Positions 43,266 through 54,216 of a stretch of 64,000 bases of DNA are shown here, one piece after another. Under the pieces are notes generated by a model. It was not told the DNA's origin, ran no database searches, and worked only from the letters and a program-made list of their open reading frames with translations. Numbering within the stretch: the first letter of the stretch is position 1; each line of letters begins with the position of its first letter. Both the position numbers and the translations under genes were made by a program. The stretch comes from Ulva prolifera (lineage: Eukaryota; Chlorophyta; Ulvophyceae; Ulvales; Ulvaceae), in the NCBI GenBank assembly GCA_023078555.1, contig CM041198.1, positions 3,953,354 through 4,017,353 on the forward strand, given 5' to 3'.

Positions 43266-46200
43266 TCAGTGCGGCGGAGCGGCGGCAGCAGCAGCAGCAG
43301 CGTCGGAAGCAGCGGCCGCCGCTGACGCCGCGGCCGCCGGAGCGGGGCCGCCGCCGCGGGCGGCGGCCACGGCGGCGGCGGTGCGGCGCAGCTCCAGAAA
43401 CTCGGGGAGCTGGCGCGCCTCATCCGGGACTCGCAGGTATTGTGTGCGCGACGTCGTGCGCTGCTTCTTCGTCGCATTCTACAAACAAGCCTTGCAATTC
43501 TCAGGTATGTCAAGACATTGTGTGTGTGGACGACTCCGCATATGTGCCACATCCGCCAGATGGCGGCTAATCACCCAGCTACATCTCCTGTGGAGAACTC
43601 GGCCGCAGGTTTATGGGGTGTGTGCAAGTGGCGGCCCTGCTAGACACCTCCACTCCGGCTGAACGTCTGCCTGTGGCCAGGTGCCTGCAGCCATGCACAC
43701 TGGCAGCCGCACTGACATGCAACCCCCGGCCGTACCCCAGGTTGCACGAACAAACGCATCGATGGCCGAGGCTGGGCGCACCAGGACAGGGTTGTACTCC
43801 GGGTAGGCCTCGAACAAGATCTGGTGGGCGGCCAGCAGAGCCTCGGTCTCGGCGACGAGCGCGCGGAGGCGGCGGTGCGCGGTGTTGAGGCTGTGCAGCC
43901 AGGGTTCGCCGAGGGCGCGCGCCGCCTCGAGGTACGCACGCATGCCCGCAAACTCCGCCCGCATCTCCTGCACCCCGGCCGCGCATGCTGCTACTTGCAA
44001 TGCATTGTAGTCCGCTGCGGCGCTCTAGCACGCGTTGGCCCAAGCTCGTATGATTTGTACCTGGCTTCGCGCTGGGCAGGCCGCACGATGCCACCACGCA
44101 TGCGGCCTGAGCATACGGCAGGCGTAGCAACTGGCAGGAATGCTGCTGTGCTGTGACAGAACGCCGCGCTTGCAACAACCACATGCATGGAGTGCGAGTG
44201 TAGCACATCTGCAGGGACGCCGGAGCGCCACCGGGGGCGGGCGGGCATGCATGTATGTGTACATGACGCGGTTGCGCCGTCAGATGGACGCACGCGGCAA
44301 AATCAAGCCACATCGTACACAACATGGCTATGGCGTGCGGCACAGGCGTAGCTGTGGATCAAGTGTGCTGCTTCGCGGCAGTGGTGAGTGACCGTCCACA
44401 CAAAACCAGTCAACCTGACACCCACGTGTTATGTGGACCGACCGACACGCCGCACGTTCCCGCGCCGCAGCAGCGATCATGGCTTGCCATGCAGCCCCAC
44501 ACCAGCCGAGAGGAGCGCGCCTGGATGACGGGGTCGCGGTCAGGGGTGTAGTGCTCGAACGGCGCGGCCCCCCCGGCCTGCACCCACGCCCTCACCGCCT
44601 CGCTCAGCTGCGGCTGTGGCCGCGCCGTGTCATGCATATGCGCCGGGCACGTCAGCAAGCCCATCGATGCCCCGAGGACCTTCGGCAGCGCCGTGAATGT
44701 CTGCGGCGGCCCGCGGTGCTCTGCATGCATGTCGGCATGCATGCGCCTCGGTGCCGTGAAACCAGAGGCGGGGCGTAGGCTGCAAAGTGAGCGTGCGATG
44801 GGGACAGACCTTCATTCTCAACAAAGACGTATTTTATGTAAACGAGGCGGAGGGAACGGAACACGCAGCATGAGTGACGGCGACTGCTGGAGCTGAGGTC
44901 AGGCGAATCACCTGCCGGCAGTAACACGCAGAAAGGAAACGTGGACAGTCGGTGTCACAGTCTCGCGCTCTCGGAAGACACTGAAGGTACAGGCACGGCG
45001 GCGAGGTCAGGCGCAGGCCTCGCACCATGGAACAGAAGACACTGCGTGTGCTGCACGCAGCCCCCCCATCGCCACTCCGGCTGTGTAAGAAGGCGCCACG
45101 ACACGGCAGCCAGGAAGCGTATGGCATGTACGTCCGGCCCCGCAGCCGCCGGCAGCTGCACCCTGTCCACCGGCGTCAGAACCCTGACGATGTCCTCCTC
45201 GTAGTCCCACAGCCCGTCCGTGTGTGCCGCGGGCGGCTCTGGGGCCGGGATCCTCCAGCCGCCGCCGCGGAGGCATCGGATGTCGAGCGGGCGCTGCTGC
45301 AGCGCGTCCTCTGCTGTGTAAATCGGTTGCTCAGGCACACGCTCGCTGCCAGGCAGTGGCGCTTCGCGGCGCCGGGATGCGAGGCCGACGCTATCCACAG
45401 GGACAAAGACGTTGACCCGCGTCCCGCCAAAGTCCACCGAGCAGCCCTGCGGTTGTGGCGGGGTGGGTGGCAGGACGTCTGGGGAGGGTGCGGACTGCGC
45501 GAGCGTGGAGGGGTCACGGACGACGGCGGCCGGTGCCGGCGCATGCAGGAGCTGCATGGTCAGCGCCTCGCACTTGCGCACGAGCCCCGCGATGCACTCC
45601 GACGTCGCCCATCGTGCCCGCAGCAGCTGCGGGCTGCTCGGCGGCTTCGCCGTCACGCGCACCGCGCGCGCCGCGGCGCCGGCTTCGCCGCGGCTACCAG
45701 GCGGGTCGGCGAGCGGCGCGGGTGTGGCCGTGCCCACGCCGGTCACCAGGTTCACGCATCCGCCCTCGGCGTGAGCGAACAGCAGTTCCGCCTCGGCAAG
45801 GTCAACGCGGATCGCAGTGGCTACAGGTGCGTGCACGGCCCACCACGGCGGCGCTGCGTCCGCCCGCCGCCGCAGGATCTCCTCCGCGGTGCGCACGATG
45901 TGCACAGCGGGCGGGATGCGCGACTCCAGCACCTGCTGGCGGCGGCCGTACACGTGGTCCACCGCCGAGAGGGCGGGGGCCCAGAGCTGTGCGCCACCGA
46001 TGCCGCTGCGCAGCGGCCCGCGGCCGCCGCGGCCACGGCCGCGCCCCCGCCCCCGCCCGCGCCCGTCTGCCCCCGTCTGCTCTGCCTCCACCGGTGTGGA
46101 ATGTTCCAGCTCGGGCGCCATCGGCGGGGCCTTGAGGCAGCTGCTCGGCAGCAGCGATGGCAGGAGCGGGTAGCGCGGCGGCCGCGGCTGACCGTCCCCA

Positions 46201-47510
46201 CCACCATCCACTCCCTCATAACCCGAACCACCGGGAACGCTCGCCTGCTGCTGTGCAACCCTGTCTGTGCCGCACGCAGTCGACGCCGCCAGCCGTGTGC
46301 CCCCTGTAGCCACCCCGTCCCCGCCGGCAGCGGCGGTGCCTACCTGGCCCCGGCCCAGTGCCGGCGCCGCGTCGAGCGGCACCAGGGCGACCGTCTTTGG
46401 TAGAGCCTTGCCACTACCATCTGCTGCATCACCTGTGTTGTTGACCAGCGGTTGAAACGCAGCGGCCCCAATGCGCTGGCCGGTGTTGCACACAGGCTGG
46501 TCTGGCAGGCACCCTATCCGCCCCCCCGGCCACCTCTGCAGTGTGCCGAAGGCCCGCGCCCTCCGCCCCCCCTGTGCCGGCCGGCCCTCTGCGGCCTGAG
46601 CCATCGCAGCTGCGGCTTTGCGCGCGGTCGTTGCGCGCAGACTCTTCGCGCTCCCCTTGCCTTTCGGCCGCGGCTTCCCCTTGCGGGACTGCTTCCCCGC
46701 ACCTGCCGCGCAGCCGCTGGTCCCTGCACCCGCATCGCCGCCGGCGTCCGCGGCGGCGCCGGCATCCCCTGCTTCCGCATCTGCCGACGGCTCCGTCCCC
46801 CCGTCCGCGCCGGCCCCCGCGCCATCGCATGGCCCCTGTGCTGCAGCGGCAGCGGTTGCAGCATCGCCAGTCACATCTGTGCGCGCGAGGGATGCGTCTC
46901 CACCGCCCCGGCTGCTGCTGGCTGCCACGCGCGCGTCTGACTCAGCACCAGCTGGCTTGGTGTCATCATGCTCGGCCGGCTGTTCAACAGCGGGCCCGTC
47001 TGCCTCGCCATCTGCTGCTGGCTCGTCCCCTCCAGTGAGATCATTTTCACTCTCGGCAACGCTGATCAGGTCGTAGTAGCTGGAGTCGTCGTCCGCCGCA
47101 CTCGTGTCCGGGCCGCTGATCAGGTCGATCAGGCCGCTGTCAGACGCTGCCCGCGACTCCGGAGCAAGGCTGTCAGTGGCCACAGGTGCTGCCGCGTCCG
47201 GGGCCTCTGGCGCTGGCGCCGCCGCGGCCTCTTGCGCTGCTTCCTGTTCCATGGGCGCATCAATTGCCGTTTGCATGGGTGCTGGATCGGCTGCGTCGGT
47301 GAGGCCGACGGCGGCAGCTTTCTGCGTGGCGGGGGCCCTGGGGTCGAGTGGAGGTGGATGGGCGGCTCTGGTGGATGTCTTGAGGTGGCGCGCTGCATCT
47401 TGGAGCTCCACATGCATGTTCCATGAGCCCGCTGTGTAGCCTGGGCGGATGGCTGGCTGCGGGAGGAGCTGTTTGGAGGGGTTGAGGAGGTCTTCCAGGC
47501 GCTCCACCAT
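43266..47510 (-). CDS. Large low-complexity protein with an RG-repeat, 1028 aa, four exons
   Basis: Exons in reading order are 47510-45026, 44720-44503, 43967-43748 and 43429-43266. All three joins are in phase with GT donors (GTGCGA, GTGTGG, GTGCAA), giving 1028 residues. The N-terminal half is disordered, with acidic Ser/Asp patches (AADDDSSYYDLISVAESEND), Ala/Gly/Asp stretches, a Lys/Arg block (KQSRKGKPRPKGKGSAKSL) and an RG run (DGRGRGRGRGRGRGGRG). The C-terminal half is better ordered: YEEDIVRVLTPVDRVQL, TFTALPKVLGASMGLL and a probable helical segment (EMRAEFAGMRAYLEAARAL, LRALVAETEALLAAHQILF). It ends in an Ala run. RG repeats and basic blocks suggest RNA binding or a nuclear role, which is inference. 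Exon 1 read through its donor stays open to 44955. I recognise no family. Confidence 0.6.
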
Positions 47511-48100
47511 TGTGGCGATTCCCGCCTACATATCTGATGTCTGAGCAGAGACGCTCTGGAGCAATAGTCCTCGACGAAAGAATAGCAGGACGCAAACACG
47601 CTCGATGCCAAGCACGCGCAAGGCTGACCGGACTGGGCGTAAGTGCGCTATCTGCGCGTTACGCCATCTCAGGACGATGCAGATGATATTGCGATACATG
47701 TACAGCAACTATTCAAGGCACATAATCGCGTTGTGACACGCAGTGGACATATCGTTTGCGACTGTTCGACGTGCTGCCTGTCCAGAGAATGCCACAGCAA
47801 GCACTCTTACATACTTGCTGGTACAAAGAGAGAAAATTATGCGAACCTCGTGTCTACATGCACCGATGTACATTGCCACCATCTCAGCGCGAATGTTCTC
47901 CAGCTCCTTAGAATACAAGTAGGCACTGACTGACCGATAGCGCTGCCAGTCTGCCTGTTCCTGACCGTCCTGGGCGTCAGAATGATTATAAAAACACCTG
48001 TGTTCTTTCCTACGCGGTCTAAACTTGCTGGCCTTTCTCTCCGGGACGGTGCCGTGTCTGTGCGCAGCACGGTCCGACATGTCGCCGGTTGTAGAGGCTA
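47511..48100. promoter_or_regulatory. Possible bidirectional promoter and unresolved open frames
   Basis: The ATG of the 1028-aa gene (47510, minus) lies 94 bp from a plus-strand ATG at 47605. That ATG is followed after 34 bases by a strong donor, GTAAGT, at 47639, as expected of a short first exon. No downstream exon could be joined. A minus-strand ATG frame, 48080-47709, starts with a basic segment (ASKFRPRRKEHR) and remains unresolved. Confidence 0.25.
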
Positions 48101-48246
48101 CATAAACAAGCGCATGCGAGTCTACTCAAGGCTGTTCATATGACAAGTGCATGGATGCAAACGCTCAGTCTCCAGCCACGGCCAGGAGCCTGAGCTTGCT
48201 GCAAGAAACGCTTGCATGCATGTGCAACATCCACGTCTGTGCACAG

Positions 48247-48536
48247 CGCTCCAGCGCTTGTGTACCGATCTCAATGGAAATTCGTTGTCAGTCCCGTCGG
48301 GGACGGACGCAAGCATCGACTCCTGTATTTTCGGAGCTGTCGTTTCCATGGCGACAGGGACGTACAGGGACAACAATGCGCTGCTGGACGCGTGCTATGC
48401 TGGAGTTCCTTTGTCTAGGCGCTCATTGGACTGGCGTCACGTTACTTGTCATTCCGATATTGAGCAGCGCGTACAGGTCGTCTCTAAGAGCGAGTTCAGT
48501 GAATGTGCCTTATGCACAGTAAAATACCGCAGTTAG
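48247..48536 (+). CDS. Weak candidate exon, unknown
   Basis: After a CAG acceptor at 48246, a plus frame reads LQRLCTDLNGNSLSVPSGTD, then ASIDSCIFGAVVSMATGTY, and runs to a stop at 48536. The pattern vaguely recalls the C-terminal helical domain of metaxin-type glutathione-S-transferase folds, but there is no supporting neighbour exon. The minus strand is also partly open. Confidence 0.2.
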
Positions 48537-50727
48537 AACCGCATGGCTGGGACAACACGCCTATCGATATTGGTCAGATGATTAACTGCGTTTGATGGGG
48601 CCTTTGATGGCTGCATAGTATGGTAACGTGCAGCAGCTTGCGCGATGTGCAGCATGCTGCGCAGTACAACGCGTTGCAACGCCAGCCTGGCCTATTGGAC
48701 GCGAAACGAAACAGGACCGATAGTCATTGTTGTGTACCATGGTTGTACCAACGTGCTAGGGGCAGGAAAACACTCGTTTTTTTGAAGTGAGCCCGAGACA
48801 CCAATACATCGTCTCTGCCTAATTCGGAATATCACCTGTCCGCGGTACAGTATAGTCCATAAGTTTATTCGATTTCGGGATTGCTGGGACAACATTGAAG
48901 AACCTTGCATCACTATGGTCTACAGTGGAACCGTCAGCACGGCGCATCACCGTAGCTACGACACCCACCACACCGCTGCCACAAAATTCTCCTGTGGGGA
49001 ATGCCTGCTAGCCATGTGGTCTAGCGACGATGCTCCACTATAAATGATCATGGTGGAAGCAGCAGTGTCTCCGGGAACGCCAACAGCAGTAACAACAAAT
49101 ACACAATGATTATAATCTGATACAATGGCAGTGGGAACTTCCACTCAAGATTCGTTCTTCGAATTCATGACAGCGCTCGCTGGTATCCGTATTATCGCGA
49201 TGGTTGGATATAGCGATCGGCGTCATCTTGGTTGCCTTGGGAACTCGAACAATTTCGCCGTGGCTTCCGTGGCTTCCTGGCTGAAATGGGTTGGTCACGA
49301 ACGACTGAACATAGCAGCGCATCAATCAAAGTACACCGTAGCTTCCACGCCTCCCTCCGTATCGCAGCGCAGCTGTAAGCGGGATATTTTGGCTGGCCAC
49401 CGCCTTGCACTTGTGCCGCACACGGCGCCAGAAACCTAGCCAGAGCATTGAAGGCTACTGCAGCCGTGATGGCGTTCATCGCACCCGTGAGCCAGCCCTG
49501 GGCATCTCGCCTGTCAACACGGTCTACAACGCGTGCGTGCGTGGGTCGTTTGGCTGGGCCGAACCAATTCCACAGCGGATGCAGTACAACTGCCAAGTGC
49601 AGCTGCTGAAATCGAAGATGTACTTTTGCGAGCTGGTGTGAGGATTCCTGCCCTTCTTGCTCACCACACTTCTGTGCATTGGCATTCAGATCCGTTCAAT
49701 TAGGCAGGCTTTGCAAAGTCATATACCATATCGTACATAGGATACCACACATGGCATAAGGATTGCATAGTGCTAATCAGGAATCGTGTGCATCGAGCTG
49801 CCTCCCGCCGTTCGGTAAACTTTGAATGCAGGAGTCTGCTGCTGAGCTTGTCCCTCCTCGCCTGGCATGTCTGGTGTCTTCACACTTTGCAGAGCTCCCT
49901 GCAATGCACCAACTTTCAGGAAAGCTGACAGAGTTGTTGCAATTTTGGGTATGTGAGACTGTTCGCAACACTGCGCAGTGTTGCGCAGCCGCTGACTTGA
50001 CATCCTGTTGATGCTCATGGGGCTGCAGTGGCTGTGTGCAAGCACACAACCTAGCCAAACCTGCGGACGTTGCAGCATGGACAAGGTAGCTGCCGCCGTG
50101 TGTAGGGCTGCTGTTCACATGCAGAACAGTGATCAGGCTGTAGTGGCAGCTACACCCCGGCAGCTGGGCCCCACAGGCTGGAGGTTCAACGCAGCCACCA
50201 GTGCACCCTCTGTGTCTGAGACATCAACAGCACTTTAACAGAGATGCGCCAGCTGCAGGCCCACCTTGCCAGCGCATCACGCTGCAGGCTGCACAAACAT
50301 GCAGTGCTGCACAAATACGCAGTGCTGCAGGCATGGTGCTTTCAGATCAAGTTCTGTATTCTAGCTAGCTCGACTAGTGCCAATCGCCACTGCCATTCAG
50401 ATTGACTTTACTTTACTGCATCAAAGCCAATCACTGTTCCTCCACAAGTGTGCACACCCACCCATGCATGTGTGTGTAAGACCCTGTATGGTATCATACC
50501 ACACACACGAGGACATCTCACCTGAATGCTCATGCAATCATTGTCTGGCTGCAATCGACTTTGATTGATATTGATCGATATCTCAGTGGAGATCGTGCCA
50601 CCATGCGCGCAGTGAAACAGCCGGCCTTGGCCACGCAGCGCGCACCTGCTCGGCAGCGAAACCTGTGGCTGCTGAGTGACGATGACAGAACGAGTCACTG
50701 CGCCCAGGCATGGGAGACATGTATGCA
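48537..50727. other. Spacer, no supported gene
   Basis: Overlapping frames on both strands at 49125-49641 look partly protein-like (plus: PVNTVYNACVRGSFGWAEP; minus: HPLWNWFGPAKRPTHARV). Neither can be preferred and no family is recognised. A SINE tail remnant lies at 50395-50418. Confidence 0.4.
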
Positions 50728-50935
50728 GGTAGTTACACAGGACAGAGGCAGGGCATCGAGCCGTTGCTCGGAATCCACTCACTCATTCACCATTTCCGTG
50801 CATGCCCACGACGGGCAAATGCACTGCACATGAGAATCTACGAAAGCGTCTTCTTATGTATGTAGTTACGCAGGACAGAGGCCGGGCATAGGGCCGTTTC
50901 TAGGAATCCACTCGCAAACCCACTCACTCACCCAT
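50728..50935 (-). mobile_element. Two LINE 3' tails in series
   Basis: Minus strand: tails ending TCTGTCCTGCGTAACTACAT (about 50935-50866) and TCTGTCCTGTGTAACTACCT (about 50790-50728). Each is preceded by a GATTCC-AACGGC segment as in the longer copies. They have the same orientation as the two LINE ends at 50940-51600. Confidence 0.65.
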
Positions 50936-50939
50936 GCAT

Positions 50940-51480
50940 GTAGTTACAAATGACAGAGGCCGGGCATCGAGCCATTGCTAGGAATTCACACGCAAATCCA
51001 CTCACTCACCCATGGCACTAGGCCGGGCACGCGCACGCCCCACAGCCCCGCCGGAGATTCCAACCATTGATTGAAGCCCCGCACGGTGCACAGTAGCATT
51101 CCATTTGCACAACACCACACTCAACCGGCGCAGAGCATTCGTCACAAACAAACCACCATGCACAACAACACACCGAGACGCAACCTCCGCCAGCCGATTC
51201 AAGTGATATAGCAGGCTGTCCCAAGGGACCGTGCGCCTCATGCGACAACGGCACAAAGCTATTTGCATGAGGGTCGTACAAACGATAATCATTGCGTTTC
51301 TGCATGTCCCAGGTCACCGCAGCACCCCCGTCCTCCCGGGCCGCCTGGCTGCAATAGGTATCAGCACAGGGGTTCACAATCGACACATCCCCTATGCACA
51401 AGGGGTCACCTGGCGGCATAAACATGACGTCCCCCAGTTTCTCTTGGGCCACCGCCCTGAGCACCCACTCCAGCCCCTCC
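50940..51480 (-). mobile_element. 5'-truncated LINE: C-terminal domain plus 3' tail
   Basis: From 51480 the minus strand encodes VLRAVAQEKLGDVMFMPPGD, PLCIGDVSIVNPCADTYC and KRNDYRLYDPHANSFVPL. In a shifted frame it encodes FVTNALRRLSVVLCKWN. It ends CTCTGTCATTTGTAACTACA near 50940. It is a sister of the copy at 27122-27663. At least one frameshift separates the two coding parts. No reverse transcriptase core is present. Confidence 0.7.
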
Positions 51481-51493
51481 GCCTGCGCATGCA

Positions 51494-51600
51494 TGTAGCT
51501 ACAAAGGACAGAGGCCGGGCAGCGAGCCGTTGCTAGGAATTGACACGCAAATCCACTCACGCAGTCATGGCACTAGGCCGCGCACGAGTGCGTACCACAG
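51494..51600 (-). mobile_element. LINE 3' tail upstream of the truncated LINE
   Basis: Minus strand: CGGCCTAGTGCCATGACTGC, then AACGGCTCGCTGCCCGGCC, then CTTTGTAGCTACATGCATG. The next LINE copy begins within about 15 bp, in the same orientation. Confidence 0.65.
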
Positions 51601-51626
51601 CCCGCATGTATGCATGCATGATTAAC

Positions 51627-51670
51627 CATATCCATTTGGACACTGACAACTCCGAAATCCGGGACCAAAA
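51627..51670 (-). mobile_element. SINE fragment without tail
   Basis: CATTTGGACACTGACAACTC then CGAAATCCGGGACCA matches the complement of the SINE segment preceding its terminal TTTAC repeats. Confidence 0.5.
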
Positions 51671-52834
51671 GAGGCATCCAAGGAACATGCTGCCGCAGAC
51701 TCTGACTTGCGCCACAGAACGCAACAACACAAGCCAACCCTGCCAGAGGGGACGGGCGAAGGGCAACACCCAGCACGCCAGCATCACCACCAACACCACC
51801 AACACCCACAATAAGGACAACATGCATTGTCCGTGATGTGTATCCATCTGTCTGCATCCGCATGTGCCGCCGTGGAACGGGCGGCCGCCCAAGGTCCCAG
51901 CTCTCGAGACCTCAGCCCCCCCCCCCCCCCCCCCCCACACCCCTATTTACCACGTCAATACTGCCACCGGTGGTTCGCGCAGGTAATTGCATGCTGACGT
52001 CAAAACGGCACATGGCCCCGGCCTGCAGGCTGTCATGCATGCACCAATGATCAATCAGGGCAGACAGCTGTGAAGGGCAGCCAATCATTGATGCATCAAA
52101 AGTCAAGTGTGTGCACGATGTGCAGAGTGATGCCAGGTATTACATATGGCTGTAGGTACATATAGAATACCCTGTGGAAACTGGCCGGACGCCGGTCTCT
52201 GGCATGCCGGGTATCTATGAACTGCCCCCCGAGCTGGCCCGGCCATGTCTTGATCAAGCCCTGCGGACCTGGTGCGAGGGCTGACTGAGTTCAGCTTCAG
52301 ATCTTCAAGAAGTTCATACAGCTTTCTGCAGCTCTGGAACACCCTTGCTGCGATGCACGCCGTCACGATGCACCTGCTGCATGGCTGATTTCCGGGGATC
52401 TGGCCACAGCGCCACTGCAGTGCCACGTGTAGTGCCAGTACTGGCTCAATTGTTAACGGCGGGCCGGGGGCGTGAGTGCGAAGTTCCCTGCCGCTTCATG
52501 GAAAGCGGCTCTTCGGCCTACAACCCTTGGCAGGCTGAGAGAGTCTTTGGGCGCACATGTGCATGCAGTGGACGCAAATGTACACAAATGCAATTGTATG
52601 CCGGAATTCCCATACATGAATGGCGCTAGCTGGACCGAGCCTGCAGCATGCAAGCGGCAGTATACTGCGTACGCACGCACGTTGGATTTGCATCATGATG
52701 CGCATCATGATGTGCTGAGTGGCTGATTGCTCTGCGTGAAGTGTTGGCGGTGGCGGTGGGTGCGGTGTGTTCCTGTTGTGCTGTATGAGGCCCCTGTGGC
52801 CATGGTGCTGCCTGCCTCCTGCCGCTGTCATGGT

Positions 52835-52914
52835 GTAAAGTAAATCTAAATTTACTGAGCCGTATCCTATTGGACATTAACAACTCCGAGTGAACGGGAC
52901 CACATATGCCGAAG
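52835..52914 (-). mobile_element. SINE 3' fragment
   Basis: Complement of the SINE end: GTAAAGTAAATCTAAATTTA, then GAGCCGTATCCTATTGGACA, CAACTCCGAGTGAACGGGAC and CATATGCCG. It abuts a LINE tail at 52916. Confidence 0.85.
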
Positions 52915-52915
52915 T

Positions 52916-53540
52916 GTTGCAAGGACGACGTTGTACCCGGGAGAGGCAGGTATCACCGCAGCACCCCCGCGCATGCCGTGGACAACAACACCACACATGC
53001 AATCAATTGATTAAGCCTACAACCATACACATGCCAGCATCCGCCGCCACGGCGCGCAGAGCAGCACACCGACTCCACTGCTCACCAACACTTCCTGTGG
53101 CCGTGGGCATGCATGCCATGGTCAGCACCCAAAAAGTTGTCCACGCACGCCAGCACCCATGGCCACACACGGCCAAGCGCCCACCCACACCCGCACCCGC
53201 ATGCGCCCACCCCACTCCGCGGCATCATCGCCCCAACGCGCGCGCGGCTCGGGCGTCAAGACACCACAACACAAATCAACCCTCGGGGGCCCCCGCCCCC
53301 GGCCCCCATGGTGGCAGACCCTGTCCCATCGCTCGTCACCCGCCCCGTCGCAGGGCTGCTCCCGGGCGACATGCATCACACTCACGCCCTGACCACTCGG
53401 CCCCTCCCAGGCGACAGGTCACATGCCATGGCAGTTCCGGCCCGGGCCGGCGTTTGTCTAAGCCGGCGCCCATGCATGCCGCGGCGTGCCGTGCCAGAGG
53501 CAGGCCGGCCCGCCAATCCCTTGAATGTTCAGCAAAATGC
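52916..53540 (-). mobile_element. Probable LINE 3' untranslated region
   Basis: At its low-coordinate end, TGTTGCAAGGAC and GGCAGGTATCACCGCAG are the complement of the LINE tail. The following C-rich DNA, on the plus strand, has the style and composition of the 3' UTRs at 55838-56380 and 58199-59132. The upper boundary and the UTR homology are by eye only. Confidence 0.4.
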
Positions 53541-54188
53541 ATGTGAGGGCCTGGTACCAGACCCTAGGCAGCTGCTGCCAACCAGCTGGGCACTGTGTGC
53601 ACAGGAGTCCTGTAATGCCACGGAAGAGTAAACGGGTCTAGACCTGCCCCGCACAAGAACCGCTCTCGAACCCGCCTGTACAACGTTGAATGGGCCTGCG
53701 CAGCGGGGGGACGGCGTCGCGGCCGGGCGCGAAATTCCTTCGGGAGAGTATACTCCTTATACCGTTGCGGTCGGACCTCGATCGACCCGCATGCGCCCAC
53801 CCCTCGAGGGGTCCGGACCCTGTTTCCAGACAGCACGGCCGCGACGACCTCGACGTCGCGACGTGCATATATAGAACAGAATATATGCTCCCGACAGCTG
53901 CAGGGATTCATGGTGTGATGGACACATCAGGTGCAGACTATTCGAAGTCCCACGAGCATGTATACACACGACTCTGTCGAGCTCAGGCATGCTGCTTAAC
54001 AATTCATATATACGATGTATACGATATCCATGTGTCATGTTCGATTGAGACCATTTATTGTTCGAGATCTGCCAAGAGCTCGAGCGTGCAATAGACCGTC
54101 TATGCCAGGTGAACTGGCTGCAGCTAGCTGCAGAAGAACACAAAGGGCCGCTCAGATGCGCAGGCGTCTACATATTTAAATTGCATAT

Positions 54189-54216
54189 ATATGACGCCAC
54201 ATATGCGGCGTCATAT
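54189..54216. repeat. 28-bp near-perfect palindrome
   Basis: ATATGACGCC and GGCGTCATAT flank ACATATGC, which is itself nearly symmetric. A further GGCGTGACGCC follows at once. The surrounding 54300-54330 also has a TCGATTTGTCGAGT-type dyad. Function is unknown. Confidence 0.75.

Noticed and set aside
45027-46403. 458-codon open frame on the plus strand
   Set aside because: It lies antisense to the 2.5-kb exon of the RG-repeat protein. Its Arg/Ala/Pro composition is that of a mirrored GC-rich coding frame, with no start context or motifs.
50728-51600. CRISPR-like array of repeated TGTAAC blocks
   Set aside because: Repeat lengths and spacing are irregular. The blocks are LINE 3' ends with coding remnants, in a eukaryotic context without cas genes.
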